Made by a program: the position numbers and the translations under genes. From positions 1 to 64,000 of the forward strand of contig QNGE01000421.1 in NCBI GenBank assembly GCA_008508345.1: a stretch of DNA of 64,000 nt. The letters run 5' to 3'. Below, piece after piece: positions 50,602 through 61,669 of this stretch. The notes beneath the pieces are model-generated. The model ran no database searches, was not told where the DNA came from, and was given only the letters and a program-made list of their open reading frames with translations. Position 1 is the first letter of the stretch; each line of letters opens with the position of its first letter. Origin of the DNA: Paragonimus westermani (Eukaryota; Platyhelminthes; Trematoda; Plagiorchiida; Troglotrematidae).

Positions 50602-50760
50602 GGTTAGTGGTGCAGTGGCCAAGATTGTTGCGTCGTGTGTGTTGCTGGAGTTCGAATCCTGGTTGTGGTATGGATATACACTACTGACAAGTTCTGACAC
50701 GGACGGAACTCAAATTTAGTGTTTCTGTTCGAAAGAGGTTGATTGAATAGTCTACGGGAA
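50602..50760 (+). mobile_element. tRNA-like SINE with degenerate hammerhead core (Sm-alpha type)
   Basis: A pol III A-box-like ttagtggtgcagtgg (50604-50618) is followed at the right distance by a B box, gttcgaatcct (50650-50660). Some 24 bases later, CACTA (50679-50683) precedes CTGACAA (core CTGATGA with two changes). Next come GTTC...GGAC (helix II, 50691-50704), GGAA (for GAAA), and TAGTG (50717-50721), which is the perfect partner of CACTA as helix I. This order is that of the schistosome Sm-alpha family. The T-arm does not fold as a true tRNA, so it is not a tRNA gene. Confidence 0.6.
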
Positions 50761-53639
50761 TGAGAAAGTTGAGATCGTTTGTGAATTGTGTTCAATTTTT
50801 AGTCAGCAAAATCGCTCACTGATTATCAAAAATACTCATCAAAAATGCTATTCGGCAACATTGAATACATGTACTAACCTGCCAGATGACACAATTTTCG
50901 TTGCGCATCCGGGTAACAAACGGCTAGACCTGTGATTGAATTGTACTGATGCTAAAAGCTGATGTTTGTACTTCACTTAGTATTACTAACTGCTGTGATT
51001 TTTTGCGAGAAACTGCTTCCCGAGACATATATAGATGAGCGTTATATTTGTCTGAAAAAGAAGTTTCTTCTCCTTTCGTGGATCGTGCCAATAATGTCAT
51101 CGAACATAGCCTTAATCTTTTGTCTTATCGTACCATTGTAGTCAAACTTATACACCCGCTTCACTCGGGACTATGTATGTACTCAACTGAGTAAGAGTGT
51201 GCACATCAACTCTTCATGTGTCATGCACGGCAAACTATCTAATAACTGCTGCGTCCGAATCGGATACAAATCGGAATTTCAGTGTCCGACATGTGGTTAC
51301 GATAACACACGCTGAAAGGATAGACAGATGGTTACAGAACCAGGCCAACGAGCATCTACCAACGTTCTTGCTCAAATCAGTATGTCAATCAGATGAGCCC
51401 GTCAATTGAAGCACGGTCTCATCGATCGTCAGACAAAGCAGATCGAACGTACGGCCGAAATAACTCTATTGTTCAGTGTGATCACAAAATGCTGCCTGTC
51501 TGCTGAAACTGTGTTGACAACCGTTTTGTATCTGTACGGAAGTCCGATGATCTCATTTCTATCCACTTTCACATTGTTATATACGACTGTTTTTTTGCTC
51601 ATGCTTTGGTTTGACTGAGGTTACAATACTGAAAAGACCGGCCACTAAACTCGAACATGAGTAGAATTGTGGCCCTTATTGACAATGATACTTCACATGT
51701 GTATGCTATTTATTCGTTTATTGACTTTTACGTTAAAAGAAGCGATCATGTGGTGCCTTCGCTGTAATCAGTTGTTCACATAGAGTTACTGTGAGTGTAG
51801 GAATGCGCAACATGACTACATAAAACACTGAAAAGTCGACTGATTTCACTCACTATCTTGTCAATCAAGGTCCACAAAAAACTTCTATCTACCAAAATAC
51901 GCAATACCGATAACTTTGAAAGTAGCCTTAATTGGTAGACAGGTCAGCCGGGTTTGCCCGATATTACACCGCTTGTATAGTGAGTGACATTCATGTGGTA
52001 GGTTTGGAGTATGTACACAAAGTTTACAGCTCGAGTATGAAGGATCTATAGAAGTGATATGATGTATGGTTGGAAGGGAGCGCAACTGTTGGTTTTTGGA
52101 ATCCAAGTGTGACAGAGGTTATTCTGTTCCAACACTGTTGTGGATTGTTTGCCGGTCGTAACCGATCACAGCATTTGCATCCAGATCGAATTGTCAGTCA
52201 ACCTGTTTCTAGACGGGTTTACCCTTGTAAGGGTTAATGGATAGTGCCTGCTTTGACTAAGACTGAATTTGACTGCCAGTTTACGGTCTTAAACTGTAAC
52301 CGCGCTGTTCTTCGTCTCACTGACCTCACGTTAGGCGCAATCGAATACATATACCTAAGCTGTACGCCACAGGTACTCGCTAGCCTTGTTCGGATGATTA
52401 AATATCATCTTGTATGTGGGCACAATAAGTGCTCTGTGACATTCAGTTGGTGATCTCGCAGGCAACTTTATTCAGTGAGGTTGACGGCACAGATTTCAGT
52501 GGACTTATCGTGTAGTTTTTGATCATTGCTGGATAATCGTTTTTATAATTTGAATACCATTCATAACAATAGTAAACGTGAAGTCTTTTAACGCGAAACA
52601 AGTCAGACAGAGTTCACTTGAATATAAAAGTTGTGATCAACTATCAGCGATCTCCAGTGTGCGCAAACCAAATTCCTTACTGCGTATCGCCGGAATGCAT
52701 TTATATTTGTGTGGTTGGAACGGTTATAAAGGGTAAACAGTATTGATCGAGGCAGTCCGTCTGTAAATAATGAGGGCTGTCGAACTGATATTATGCTTAT
52801 GTTTCTTTGTCTTACATGATTAGAGACGACAGACACTCCGCCGTTTCTTTTGTTTAATTCCACCCTGTCCAAACTTATTCAGAGGCCGAGATGTGCTGTT
52901 TGTCACTAAACACTTTCAGGTATACTGTGATGTTGCTATTCTCTACCACAGGTATATACCACAATGGACCTAATGAACACCAAAAACAAACACATGTTTC
53001 GACTTTCGTTTTTTTCTTATATGGACGTTGCGTTAAACCATTGTACATAGTAATTACTGTTTTACTAAAATGCGAAAACGGTTATTTTGTACTGAAGATT
53101 TTGTGCATTTCCCCCCTCTACATTCTTTGATTATCCGTTTTGGATTGTCTCTAATTTGTATTCGGTTAGTGTGGATAGATTCAGTTCTTTTCGGGATTCC
53201 AGTTTTCATTACGACTGACCACAGGGGGTTGTACTTTCATTTATATGGTGGTTCACAATACAACCCATCAAACGTGTAGTTTTTTATTACATATACTAGC
53301 GTTTCATAAAGCGAATGATATCGCTTCATGCAATATAGATGAAAACATGAGTGGGTGGTAATAGAGAATTGCACAGGAGACGACAGAGAGACTCATCAAG
53401 ATTGTGTATAGAAAAACAAGTTTTTGTACTTCTTTTGAACAATATTCAGCCTGCTATTGTTCAGCTGATACGAGTGTACCATGCTTAGCCGTGTTATTGA
53501 CTGCTAAACATATAAGAGTAAATTTGGTTTTGAGTATATTAACCAATATGATAAGTTGTCATCACCCTGACTTAGGTAAAGCATGTTGACTTATACTTAT
53601 ATTGCTAAGGGGCGAGAGGTTGAAAACCGTTTGGGAACA
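50761..53639. other. No recognisable gene
   Basis: Expected position of a PLE RT relative to the tail at 53.7 kb, but no RT motifs could be read on the plus strand, so that element is probably 5'-truncated. Confidence 0.3.
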
Positions 53640-54070
53640 GCTGATCTAGGCATTGTTTCTCTCACAATGGACCCCCGGGACAAAGCATGGCTGTTCAGAA
53701 AACGTCTATCGATGCCACTTCACATTGTGTTTACCAGTTTGTATGTAACTGCAGAGAAAGTTACATAGGCACAACCGAGAGATGCTTGATCTCCAGAATG
53801 AAGGAACATTGACCTAAATGGGTACAGAAGTCCGTGTTACCGGAGAATGGTAATGTTTCTGAAACGCATAAACAGCCTGTTTCCTCAGCCGCTAGACACA
53901 TCTTGACCACCGGTCATGTTATCGAGCCATCTTGTGCATTCAAAATCCTGTTGCGTCATTCCAACCCGAGATTCTTAGTGTTCGCTGAAACAGTTGCAAT
54001 TAATCGGCTCAAACCAGCTCTCTGTGTTCAGAAACAACTGTTCGTCAACCTGACCCTTCCCTGGACTTAA
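53640..54070 (+). pseudogene. Penelope-like element GIY-YIG tail
   Basis: One frame reads VYQFVCNCRESYIGTTERCL then SRMKEH, a TGA at 53810-53812, and PKWVQKS. It continues SSAARHILTTGHVIEPSCAFKI, FAETVAINRLKPALCVQKQLF and FVNLTLPW to TAA at 54068. The YIG motif, the downstream Arg/Glu-His block, and the conserved AI..LKP.LCVQK ending are those of the PLE endonuclease, which nicks DNA for retrotransposition. It is better preserved than the copy at 28446-29411 but has one in-frame stop and no attached RT. A hammerhead motif follows at 54152. Confidence 0.85.
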
Positions 54071-54151
54071 TGTCTTATCCTAACTCGCTTATTGATTTCC
54101 CGCCCCTCAAATCGATTGTTTTTAAAAAAGCCCACCCATGTTATTGTAAGT

Positions 54152-54192
54152 TTGGTACTGATGAGTCAATACGAAATGCTTGCATCTACCAG
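54152..54192 (+). ncRNA. Hammerhead ribozyme motif in PLE 3' region
   Basis: The sequence fits a type I hammerhead. Helix I is TTGGTA (54152-54157) with TACCAG (54187-54192), and the invariant CTGATGA is at 54158-54164. Helix II is short: 54165-54172, two pairs plus a C.U mismatch around a small loop. GAAA is at 54173-54176. Helix III is A-U, T-A, G-C closed by a CTTG tetraloop (54176-54185). Cleavage is predicted after C54186. It lies 82 nt after the PLE stop codon, where pseudo-LTR ribozymes have been described for these elements. Helix II looks eroded, so activity is doubtful. Confidence 0.7.
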
Positions 54193-55158
54193 TTTTCATT
54201 TTCTATCTGCTTTGTTCAAATCTTGAAATTTTTGCGACAAATTGATTTCTTTCTTTACCTCTCACTGATCGTCACCTCTACTTTTAACTCACAAACCTGA
54301 CAGTTTCCTCTGTCAAAATATGGCCGGTTGTTTGATTTAACTACCAGTTCTGATCATTTCGCAAGAGTAGTGTAAACGCTCTATGGTGCTTGCGGTAATT
54401 GTTCAGTTGTTTTTTATCACCGACATGAGGGGACCTAAACATGTTCTTTGAAGAATTATTGAATTTAAGCATCTGGTACTTCATGTAAAACAATCAACCT
54501 ATCAGAAGTAAGTTTTAATGTTTGTGTAAACTTATGTTCTTTCACATTGACTACCCGGCCTGTCAGTCTGTTTCTTATCTGGCCTCTTAAGAGACGGTCT
54601 ACGACCTAACTCTTTACAATTAATGGTACTCAGCAGAATTATTTACCTTCCCGCATTTTATCGAACATTTGGGTGGCTCTTGCGATTAAGTTGCAAACGA
54701 GTTTCTTCCGGATGTTTCTGATACTCACGTTTAAAGTTGTGAAATTCACTTAATATAGACGTTCGTTTGATCTAATTTATCATCTCATATCAACACCACA
54801 GAGCGTTCATTGTCCCGTTGGATGTTCGTACTTCGCACAACAAAACTGAAATATTGACTCAAGTGTGTTCCCGTCAAGACAACGGATCATTCATTTTGCT
54901 TTCAGCTTATCGGAATCAGGGCGGAGAAAACTGATTTCCGCCTCGTCTTCTTTTGGAAAGCAATTAGCTAGAAAGTCTTTCGGTTGATCCACATTGTGCG
55001 AATAGACTGTGCTGTTTTGGGGGCATAAGACGGTGACACAACACAAGATACATCAAAGTTGTCAACATGTCAGATCAGGACTGAGTTTGGTCCATCGTAT
55101 CCTCTGAGAATAGTTGCGGGTGATTGTACGCTGCCCATTTTTCTGTCACCATACCTCT
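54193..55158. other. PLE 3' flank and unassigned sequence
   Basis: The first part should be pseudo-LTR sequence of the PLE; its end could not be placed. Confidence 0.3.
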
Positions 55159-55278
55159 GGTAGTTGGGAACACTGGCCGTGTGGTTCGTAGCTCAGGTTG
55201 ATGGTTTTGGTACTGGTATGTTCACTGAGCTTGGTAATTAGGTTACAAACTTCTAACCACCGGCGAGATGACATCATT
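55159..55278 (-). repeat. Dispersed ~120-bp repeat, copy 1
   Basis: Matches 63683-63803 in the same orientation (gttgggaaca, gttcgtagctc.ggttgatggttttggta, ttaggtt.caaac, cgag.tgacatcat). On the minus strand it contains CTAATGA-TGTCATC...GTGGTTAGAAG, a hammerhead-like core arrangement with a possible helix II but no closing helix III. A PLE origin is plausible but unproven. Confidence 0.65.
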
Positions 55279-57788
55279 AGTTTGGTGTTAAAGCGGTTGC
55301 AACCTAAATGCCAAGCTCGACGAACGTAACAATTCCAAAATCTGTCCTCAGAAATTCCAGTCGGTAAGCAGCGCGTTGCGAGAATGGCCAATATCATAAA
55401 TCTTCATATTTCTATGGTTAAAGCTAAGCTTGTTAGGTCAGTGTGTTCATACAAGCGCAAGTTTGAGTTCAACTTGATGATAGTCGTCAGTTTTGTTGTC
55501 TTTATCCCCCTGTGTTCATTAAATTACACTCTGATCAAACTATGCAGGATTTAGAATATGTATGTTACTCGAGCGAAACAGTATACTTACCCGAACTTTG
55601 GGAGATATCAAATAACGGTACTTTGTGCTGTTTAATTTTTGAGCCTTTCAACGTATGCCTAGGTTAAATGCAAAAACTGAACACTGAATTGATGCCTGTC
55701 AACTCATAGTGGAATATATCTACATCGACCATATACTTAGATGGAAGAACGTGTAATGCATATTACCTTAATCTGAGAAGAAAACGTAGTTTTTCGTTCA
55801 ACGCTAGTATGGCAGCAAAACTGATCGGCTAATCAAAGGGAATGTAGGTTGTCGATTTCACTCGAAACCCTTCATAACAGTCAACATTAGATCAAGAAAA
55901 TTGGGGTAAAAAGTAACAAGGATGTTCTACACAACTCTGCAACAAGAAAAGTTAGTCTAGCGTGTTGTCAACTTACTGTACAAAATATAATATTTTTAAA
56001 ATCTTCCAGGAACCTACTGTATACCAACCGAAGAAACACTGTTCACTTGACTGATGTTGATCGTAAAAACAAACGCTCTTCGGAAATGTTTGATACTTTC
56101 GATTTCAGCACAAAATTTCACCTCTCTCTGTTCATTGGTGGCATGAACTCACAAGCTGGCGATAATCAGCTCCTATTTCTCTGGAGGTGTTATACATGTT
56201 TCTTCAATCTTTCTTTATCGCTGAATATTTCTTTAGTGGCTTTCTCAACACTAACACACCTGTGAAAAATGTTCGAACGATATCGTTCTAAGTGAATCTT
56301 AAATAACTTGTAGCCAGGTTGTATCTTGCAAAGATGCGTTGTGCAACAGGTTACATTCAAACTCATCACAAAACGTAGGTAACAATTCTGAGACACCCAA
56401 AAATTATTGCTTTCATACGTAAGGACTGTGTGGTCGTTAGTTTTGTAGTCAATTCTTTAATCTTTCCCGAAAATTAAGCTTAATTAACCAGTTTTGATTC
56501 GGAATCACATTTTAATATTCTTCTCGTTCTAATCTAAAGTATTCTACTTTTCTGTATGTTGTATTTACTAAAGTCAGGCGTCCAGCGTCTACGTAGCATG
56601 GTCGGGGTCTCCATCGACTCTCTAAAATTCGATAGTGAATTTCATTACCACCTGTACTTTTCTAATGTATGCTGTCAATCCCTGGCCACATTCAAGTCTT
56701 TTTTAAAACACTGAAGCCTTCTGTTAAAGTTCATTTGCTTACAGTTCACAGTTACCGGTGTTCAAATTTCTTTCTCCTGTGAACGCGTTTTATCAAGACA
56801 ACACCGTATTTGCGACGAAGCTTCAAACACGGTTCACTCTGAGGTTTCTCATTCTACACATTCATTTTTAGCTCGCTATCGAATTTATGTCCAACAGTAC
56901 TCACCAATAACACAAGAAGACATAGTGGGATGTTAACATTTTGTTCACTCTGATCAATCACGAACGTCAAGCATTACAATATACAGGACGTGAAGGTAAC
57001 AACAACAATTGAAATGGTCAATAATAGGACTTTACATGAACCAAATAATATCGTCAGCTTCAGGACAGATAAACTGTAAGTCAACAGGTCATGCACACGT
57101 GGAGACTGAAATTCTTGACAAAGGCATAATACAAGTACATAAAATGTGCAGAATGCTACATTATTTGATACAAAATCTGTGAAAAGTTTTAATGTGGAAC
57201 CTTGCCTTTTTTTACATCATTTAATTTAACGTGTATATTTTTGTGGAGCGACCAGTCTGTTTGGACGTGTTTATGATGTGGCCTTATTGAAACTGAATTC
57301 CAGGTTTTCTAAACTCTCGTTAGTCACGAATGTTGAACCTCAAAATATTTAGAATATGCGTATAAAACAACAACAGAAGCGACCAGCCGTTGGATTTTGG
57401 GTGGAAGAAGGACTGTTGTAGGTACCAAAATCTTGCCATATGTACTGGTGAACTGGATCAATGAAACGCAGTGTTCTAACTTCGTCACTGGTGTCATGAG
57501 GAATAATTTACTTTAATCCGCAACTCACGCTCAGCTTCTTTAACTGCCCTAAACTTCCAACTGAGGTGTTCAGCAGTCTCAACAACTAACATTTTCCAAG
57601 CCTCTTTTCATGCAAACAACTTTTTTAAATACCGTTATATAGTTTTCTGAATTAATCTCCTTTTTAACACCGAACTTTTTGATTTTCCGCTGAAATAAAG
57701 TAACGACTTCATTTGTTTTGCTTCTAAGTGAAGCAACAGATTTCAATCAACTTGAGATTAAACAGTGAACATTCAGATATGCATACAC
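55279..57788. other. No recognisable gene
   Basis: AT-richer sequence with only short ORFs. Confidence 0.3.
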
Positions 57789-58560
57789 TCATTGATCAAG
57801 CGCACAGGTGTTAGTAGTTATGTTCAGATTACACTTCGTATTGTGGCCCCTTAATCGCCGGGTTCGGCAATCTTTCCTCCAATGTGTTCCTTCACCACAG
57901 ATGAAGCAGCTTCCTAGCGGTTCGTTCCTCCGTGATGCTGTCCTCAATGCAGTCACATCCGCTGTCAGCTGCTCCATTGTTTTCTGCATTCCTTCCATTG
58001 TTTTCCTGTCCGTATTGCCGGTCGTATTCGTCGAGGTCACGGACGTAACTACACTCCCACGTCTCATTCGCAAGCTCATCAAATCCTGTCCGCCGGGTGA
58101 TATAGGCACTACGGACTTGGTCGTGAACCGCGATCGGGAGACCTTCAAAAAACTGTTCCGTTAACAACGGCCATCGTGATTCTTGATCCAATCCTGGTAA
58201 AACCCTGCCCAACACACCTTGTAGAGTGGCAGCAAACACGAATGGATCCGCTACTTTTCCAACCCTGGTCGCATTGAACCGTTGCATGACCTCTTGGTCA
58301 TCAACTGGACTGTCACCGGCGCCTGCTTCGCAGCGGCCCATTCCACCTTCGCAGGGCCTCATCGCGCTGCGCCCAGCACTCCCCTCGCCTTGCCCCTCAT
58401 CAGCTCCCCACGGTCGATCTTGACTCCGGCCACTTCGGCCACCTCCTCAAAGTACTCCAAGAACGATTAGCGGTCTCCATCTTCGCGTTCCTCATGGAAC
58501 CAAGCTTTGTGATCGCAAAAGAGGCTTGGCCCGCAAAGTTAATTGTTGCGCGAACTGCCG
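57789..58560 (-). pseudogene. Ty3/Gypsy gag relic with CCHC knuckle
   Basis: On the minus strand, from 58560 down: FAGQASF, FLEYFEEVAEVAGVKIDRGE (in another frame), then DPFVFAATLQGVLGRVL and LLTEQFFEGLPIAVHDQVR, the capsid-like helices of a retroelement Gag. They are followed by CFICGEGTHWRKDC, a perfect CX2CX4HX4C zinc knuckle (about 57870-57915). Gag packages element RNA in cytoplasmic particles. At least three frame changes are needed, so it is not translated as one protein. Homology ends abruptly near 57789, without protease or RT. Confidence 0.78.
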
Positions 58561-58584
58561 TACAGGCTACGTTGAAACATGGAA

Positions 58585-58800
58585 CACGGACGCGTACACT
58601 CATTTGCACGGCTGATATGCATCCACACACATTGGGTTGTCGTTCGCCCTAGTGGCACTTCCTCCATAGCGCGTACACACTGCTCCAGGAGTCGCTTGTG
58701 GTCCATCGTTCTCCTGGCGTTGAGACTTGGCCTTTGGTTATCGAGGGTATGCAATATACTACTCATAAACGAGGCTTCTTGTTATACAACATTTGACCAG
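58585..58800 (-). repeat. LTR-like repeat shared with 12140-12415
   Basis: Same ordered blocks as at 12140-12415. Being upstream of a gag relic in minus-strand sense, it is likely part of a 5' LTR. Ends not resolved. Confidence 0.5.
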
Positions 58801-59754
58801 GGCAGAGACCGTACAACGCCATAATTGTTATGTAGTTCGTGTAACTATTTGAGAAGGAATATTCATAACTAAATTGAGATTATCTTGATGACTGATCGTT
58901 CAAGATGGCTAGCCGAGAAAGTTAACGTAGTGGGGGCAGCTTATCATTATCACCGGCACATGTAGTGGGACTCTTAACAGTGGTGGCTTGAGTGTCTACT
59001 AACAAATAACAGTATCTCAGTGATGGTCAATGAATAGGTTAAGCCAATGGTTTGGCTCCTTAGTGTTGGAATTGATGTACTAGCTTAATGCAGTGGCGCT
59101 CGTTTAGACCTATTCTGCTGTGTTCTCTGTTCCAATACGGGTCCAATCGCGTCACGCATGCCCAAGTATCAACTGCACCGAATCACAACCACTTGGAGCG
59201 TTCCAATTGGCTGAGATGGTGACTGCGCACGTGCGTTCGGGTGTGGACGAGAACTCTCGAGCAGCTGAATGTGTGGACTCGAATGAGCTAGTTGGGACAG
59301 TGGGCAACATTTAGTCTAGGTGGCTTGTCACGTGATGGGCAGAGTGAGGGTGAAACAACGGCTTCACACACTGCCACTCATCAGTCAGTGACACTACACA
59401 CATGACCAGCTTACTCGTAATAAGTTTAAAAAGTTAGATCGTTGGACGAAACTCACTGAGGGCCGAATTAGTTGACATTGCTTTTCTATCGTGTTACTTT
59501 CCACATGCTTACTAAGTCACTCAATGATAACGTATTTTTGAGCCAGCTATCAACATTGAGGTCCATGATTGCATTTCTGATTTTCAACTTGGGGACTTGG
59601 TTCTTGGAATTTGATTTAGACATTTTAACTATTGTTAACAAATGAGAAATTTCTTCTAAAACGCAAACGATCCAGAGTACTTCTGATGTTCACAAGAGTA
59701 TTCAGAGACTATTACGGTTGCCGTAGAATAATTGGTGATACCTGCCATGACTAG
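58801..59754. other. No recognisable gene
   Basis: Short ORFs only. Confidence 0.3.
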
Positions 59755-60130
59755 GCTTCCGTCCTCAATTATGTTTTGGACACTACGAAAAAACCGGCGG
59801 ATTTCTGTTGTGGACGAGGATGCACAGATGAAGCGTTCACCCTCTACCAAATTCTGTTGCGTATCGCTGGTCCTAAGCATTGCCACAATAAACCTTTTCC
59901 AGTTAGGATGTACAGTGAACCGCCTCATGCTTTCATCGGTGAAAGCATCATACATCAGAGCCGTTCATCTTCACCATTTGTTCAATTTTGTTGTGACCTA
60001 TGTAATGCAGTAGTCGATATCAAAGCTCGGATTATCTGCATAGAGAGTACTGACTGTTGTGGAATTTTGCACATTAGCTATGCAAACTGTGACGATTTGA
60101 GAACAAGGTTGTCAAAAATCGAGTGTGTAC
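59755..60130 (+). CDS. Possible orphan exon of an unknown gene
   Basis: A frame is open from 59755 to at least 60130 and is rich in cysteine: FCCGRGCTDE, QFCCDLCNAVV, CIESTDCCGILHISYANC. It runs into ACG|GTGAGT at 60130/60131, a consensus splice donor. Within ~125 codons there is no stop, and the composition is unlike the chance ORFs around it. I do not recognise a family; the CxxC-like spacing might reflect a zinc-binding fold, but that is speculation. No certain acceptor or start was found upstream, and no partner exon was identified. Chance remains a real possibility. Confidence 0.3.
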
Positions 60131-61165
60131 GGTGAGTTTCGAATTACGTCAAACAAATGTTTGTTACAAAGAAGTCGTTTACAGAAGAACCACCAAACAC
60201 CGTCCACAGGATTGTCGGTTCAGAATATTTTTCGAAATACAGTCTCGAAGATGCATACTGTAGTGAGATTGAACTGGAGCGGTTTTCCGACAGTAGAAAG
60301 TTCGGTCAATCAGAATTTGTGCACAGGCTGTTGTGAACGAAATTGCGGTCGACTGGCACCAGCTCATAAAAAAGCAATTAGCTGCTACACCGAGTTCGTT
60401 CGCACGTGGTTGGGATTAAAACAAGTTTAAATGTGTGTCAGATATAAACAGCTGAGTTGCTCAAGCCAAGGTCATGGAACGTAACAACCAACAAGCTGAT
60501 CGAAACACAGAAGCGCTTGTTGCCCAATAGCAATAACAACTACTGTTGCTTCTCAATAAAAGAGATGATGTTTTTCCCCCAATAAATTGAGATTGGTTAG
60601 TGCTGCTCACGCTACTGTTCTTCCGGTTTTTTGTCGACGTGGTTGCTTAGTATATGACACACTTGGTGTGCCCATTCTGCACTTTTAAGTATAATTTTCT
60701 GCATTTTGTGTCTTTCAAGACTTAATGAGCACTGCGACATTTAATTCTGAAAGTGACGCACTTTATGAAGATGATAATATTGTATACGGTTCTGCCAAAA
60801 GTACTCACAATGGCTAACTGTTTGCCTTACCGAATATATGTTACGTTTATACAGTGATTTCTTTTTCGCTGAAAAGTTTCCTGTATCAGATATGCGGTTG
60901 ACGGCACTTGAGTTCGTTCATTCACTTTATGTTCAACCATTTTTCAGAGGTTTTCGTTAAAAGTGTTGCTCTCAGTTGTTAATGTTATGAACGTCTCCTA
61001 TTAGTATTGTCCTTGTACCAGAGAAAGATCGCCCACACATTTCAGAACTTATTGATATAACAAAAGGTGATTTATGTTTAGAGTGAAGTAGAACTGCTTA
61101 ATGCTGTCTATTAGCCAGACTCTCATTGGATGTTCAGCATCTGATTGCACACAACACACTGTCTT
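60131..61165. other. No recognisable gene
   Basis: Would be intron sequence if the exon ending at 60130 is real. The frame at 60125-60430 has no known motif. Confidence 0.3.
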
Positions 61166-61321
61166 TGTTATATCGTGAAGCGACCGAGTGGATGCAATTG
61201 AGCTGGAACGATTCTTAGGACGCACTGGTGTGGTACGCACTGTTTTACACCGAAGAGCTCATTCCCCCAAAGTCGACTACGAAGGAAAAACACTGGTCTC
61301 CCGAAAAGAGCGTTTATTGTC
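61166..61321 (-). repeat. LTR of a rearranged Gypsy element
   Basis: Its edge, tgttatatcg (61166), recurs at 61612. The first 58 bases match 61612-61669 with about five differences. Read on the minus strand it ends in CGATATAACA, an LTR 3' end. It also carries acaataaac near 61315 (minus strand), an AATAAA-type signal. The other LTR edge merges into gag sequence at about 61321 and is not resolved. Confidence 0.65.
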
Positions 61322-61585
61322 TCAGCCCGAAAATTCGAGTGCCGATGCCCCTAGTGCCGAAAAGCCGAAGTCAACTGTAAATAAATCCTCATAACGCCTG
61401 AACCAAGCGTCAAATGTAACATTTGAATCAGGATTGTAATGGAACTCCGATATACTGTTGCAAAAGGCATCAATCGACGGTGCGTTCATAGCTGTAAGTT
61501 GTGCGGAGGTTTCCTTGGACTTCGCAAGCATCTCTATCAGCTTAAGCTGCTGTTCCAATAACAATTCCAACTTGGATGGGTCCAT
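61322..61585 (-). pseudogene. Gypsy gag N-terminal fragment
   Basis: Starting at the ATG complement at 61585, the frame reads MDPSKLELLLEQQLKLIEM, then SIDAFCNSISEFHYNPDS and TFDAWFRRYEDLFTVDF. This is the typical start of Gag in Mag-like Gypsy elements (SIS.F.YDP....F..W..R.EDLF). It ends after ~88 codons by fusion to the LTR. In minus-strand sense it follows the second LTR piece and a candidate primer-binding site with the usual spacing, so it is a genuine 5' end of an element whose interior was deleted. Confidence 0.8.
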
Positions 61586-61611
61586 AATAAACCAACAAAC
61601 GTCGCCAAAAA
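61586..61611 (-). promoter_or_regulatory. Candidate tRNA primer-binding site
   Basis: Immediately after the LTR end (CA at 61612 in minus-strand sense) comes TTTTTGGCGACGTTTGTTGG. TGGCGACG would pair with a tRNA 3' end, ..CGTCGCCA. The position is right for minus-strand strong-stop priming; the tRNA was not identified. Confidence 0.5.
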
Positions 61612-61669
61612 TGTTATATCGCGGAGCGACCGAGTGGATGCGATTGAGCTGGAACGATTCCTACGACGC
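61612..61669 (-). repeat. 58-bp LTR terminal piece
   Basis: Direct repeat of 61166-61223. Beyond 61669 it is fused to integrase coding sequence. Confidence 0.75.

Noticed and set aside
50602..50672. A functional tRNA gene
   Set aside because: A and B boxes are present, but the T-stem does not pair and no acceptor stem can be drawn. A tRNA-derived SINE fits better.
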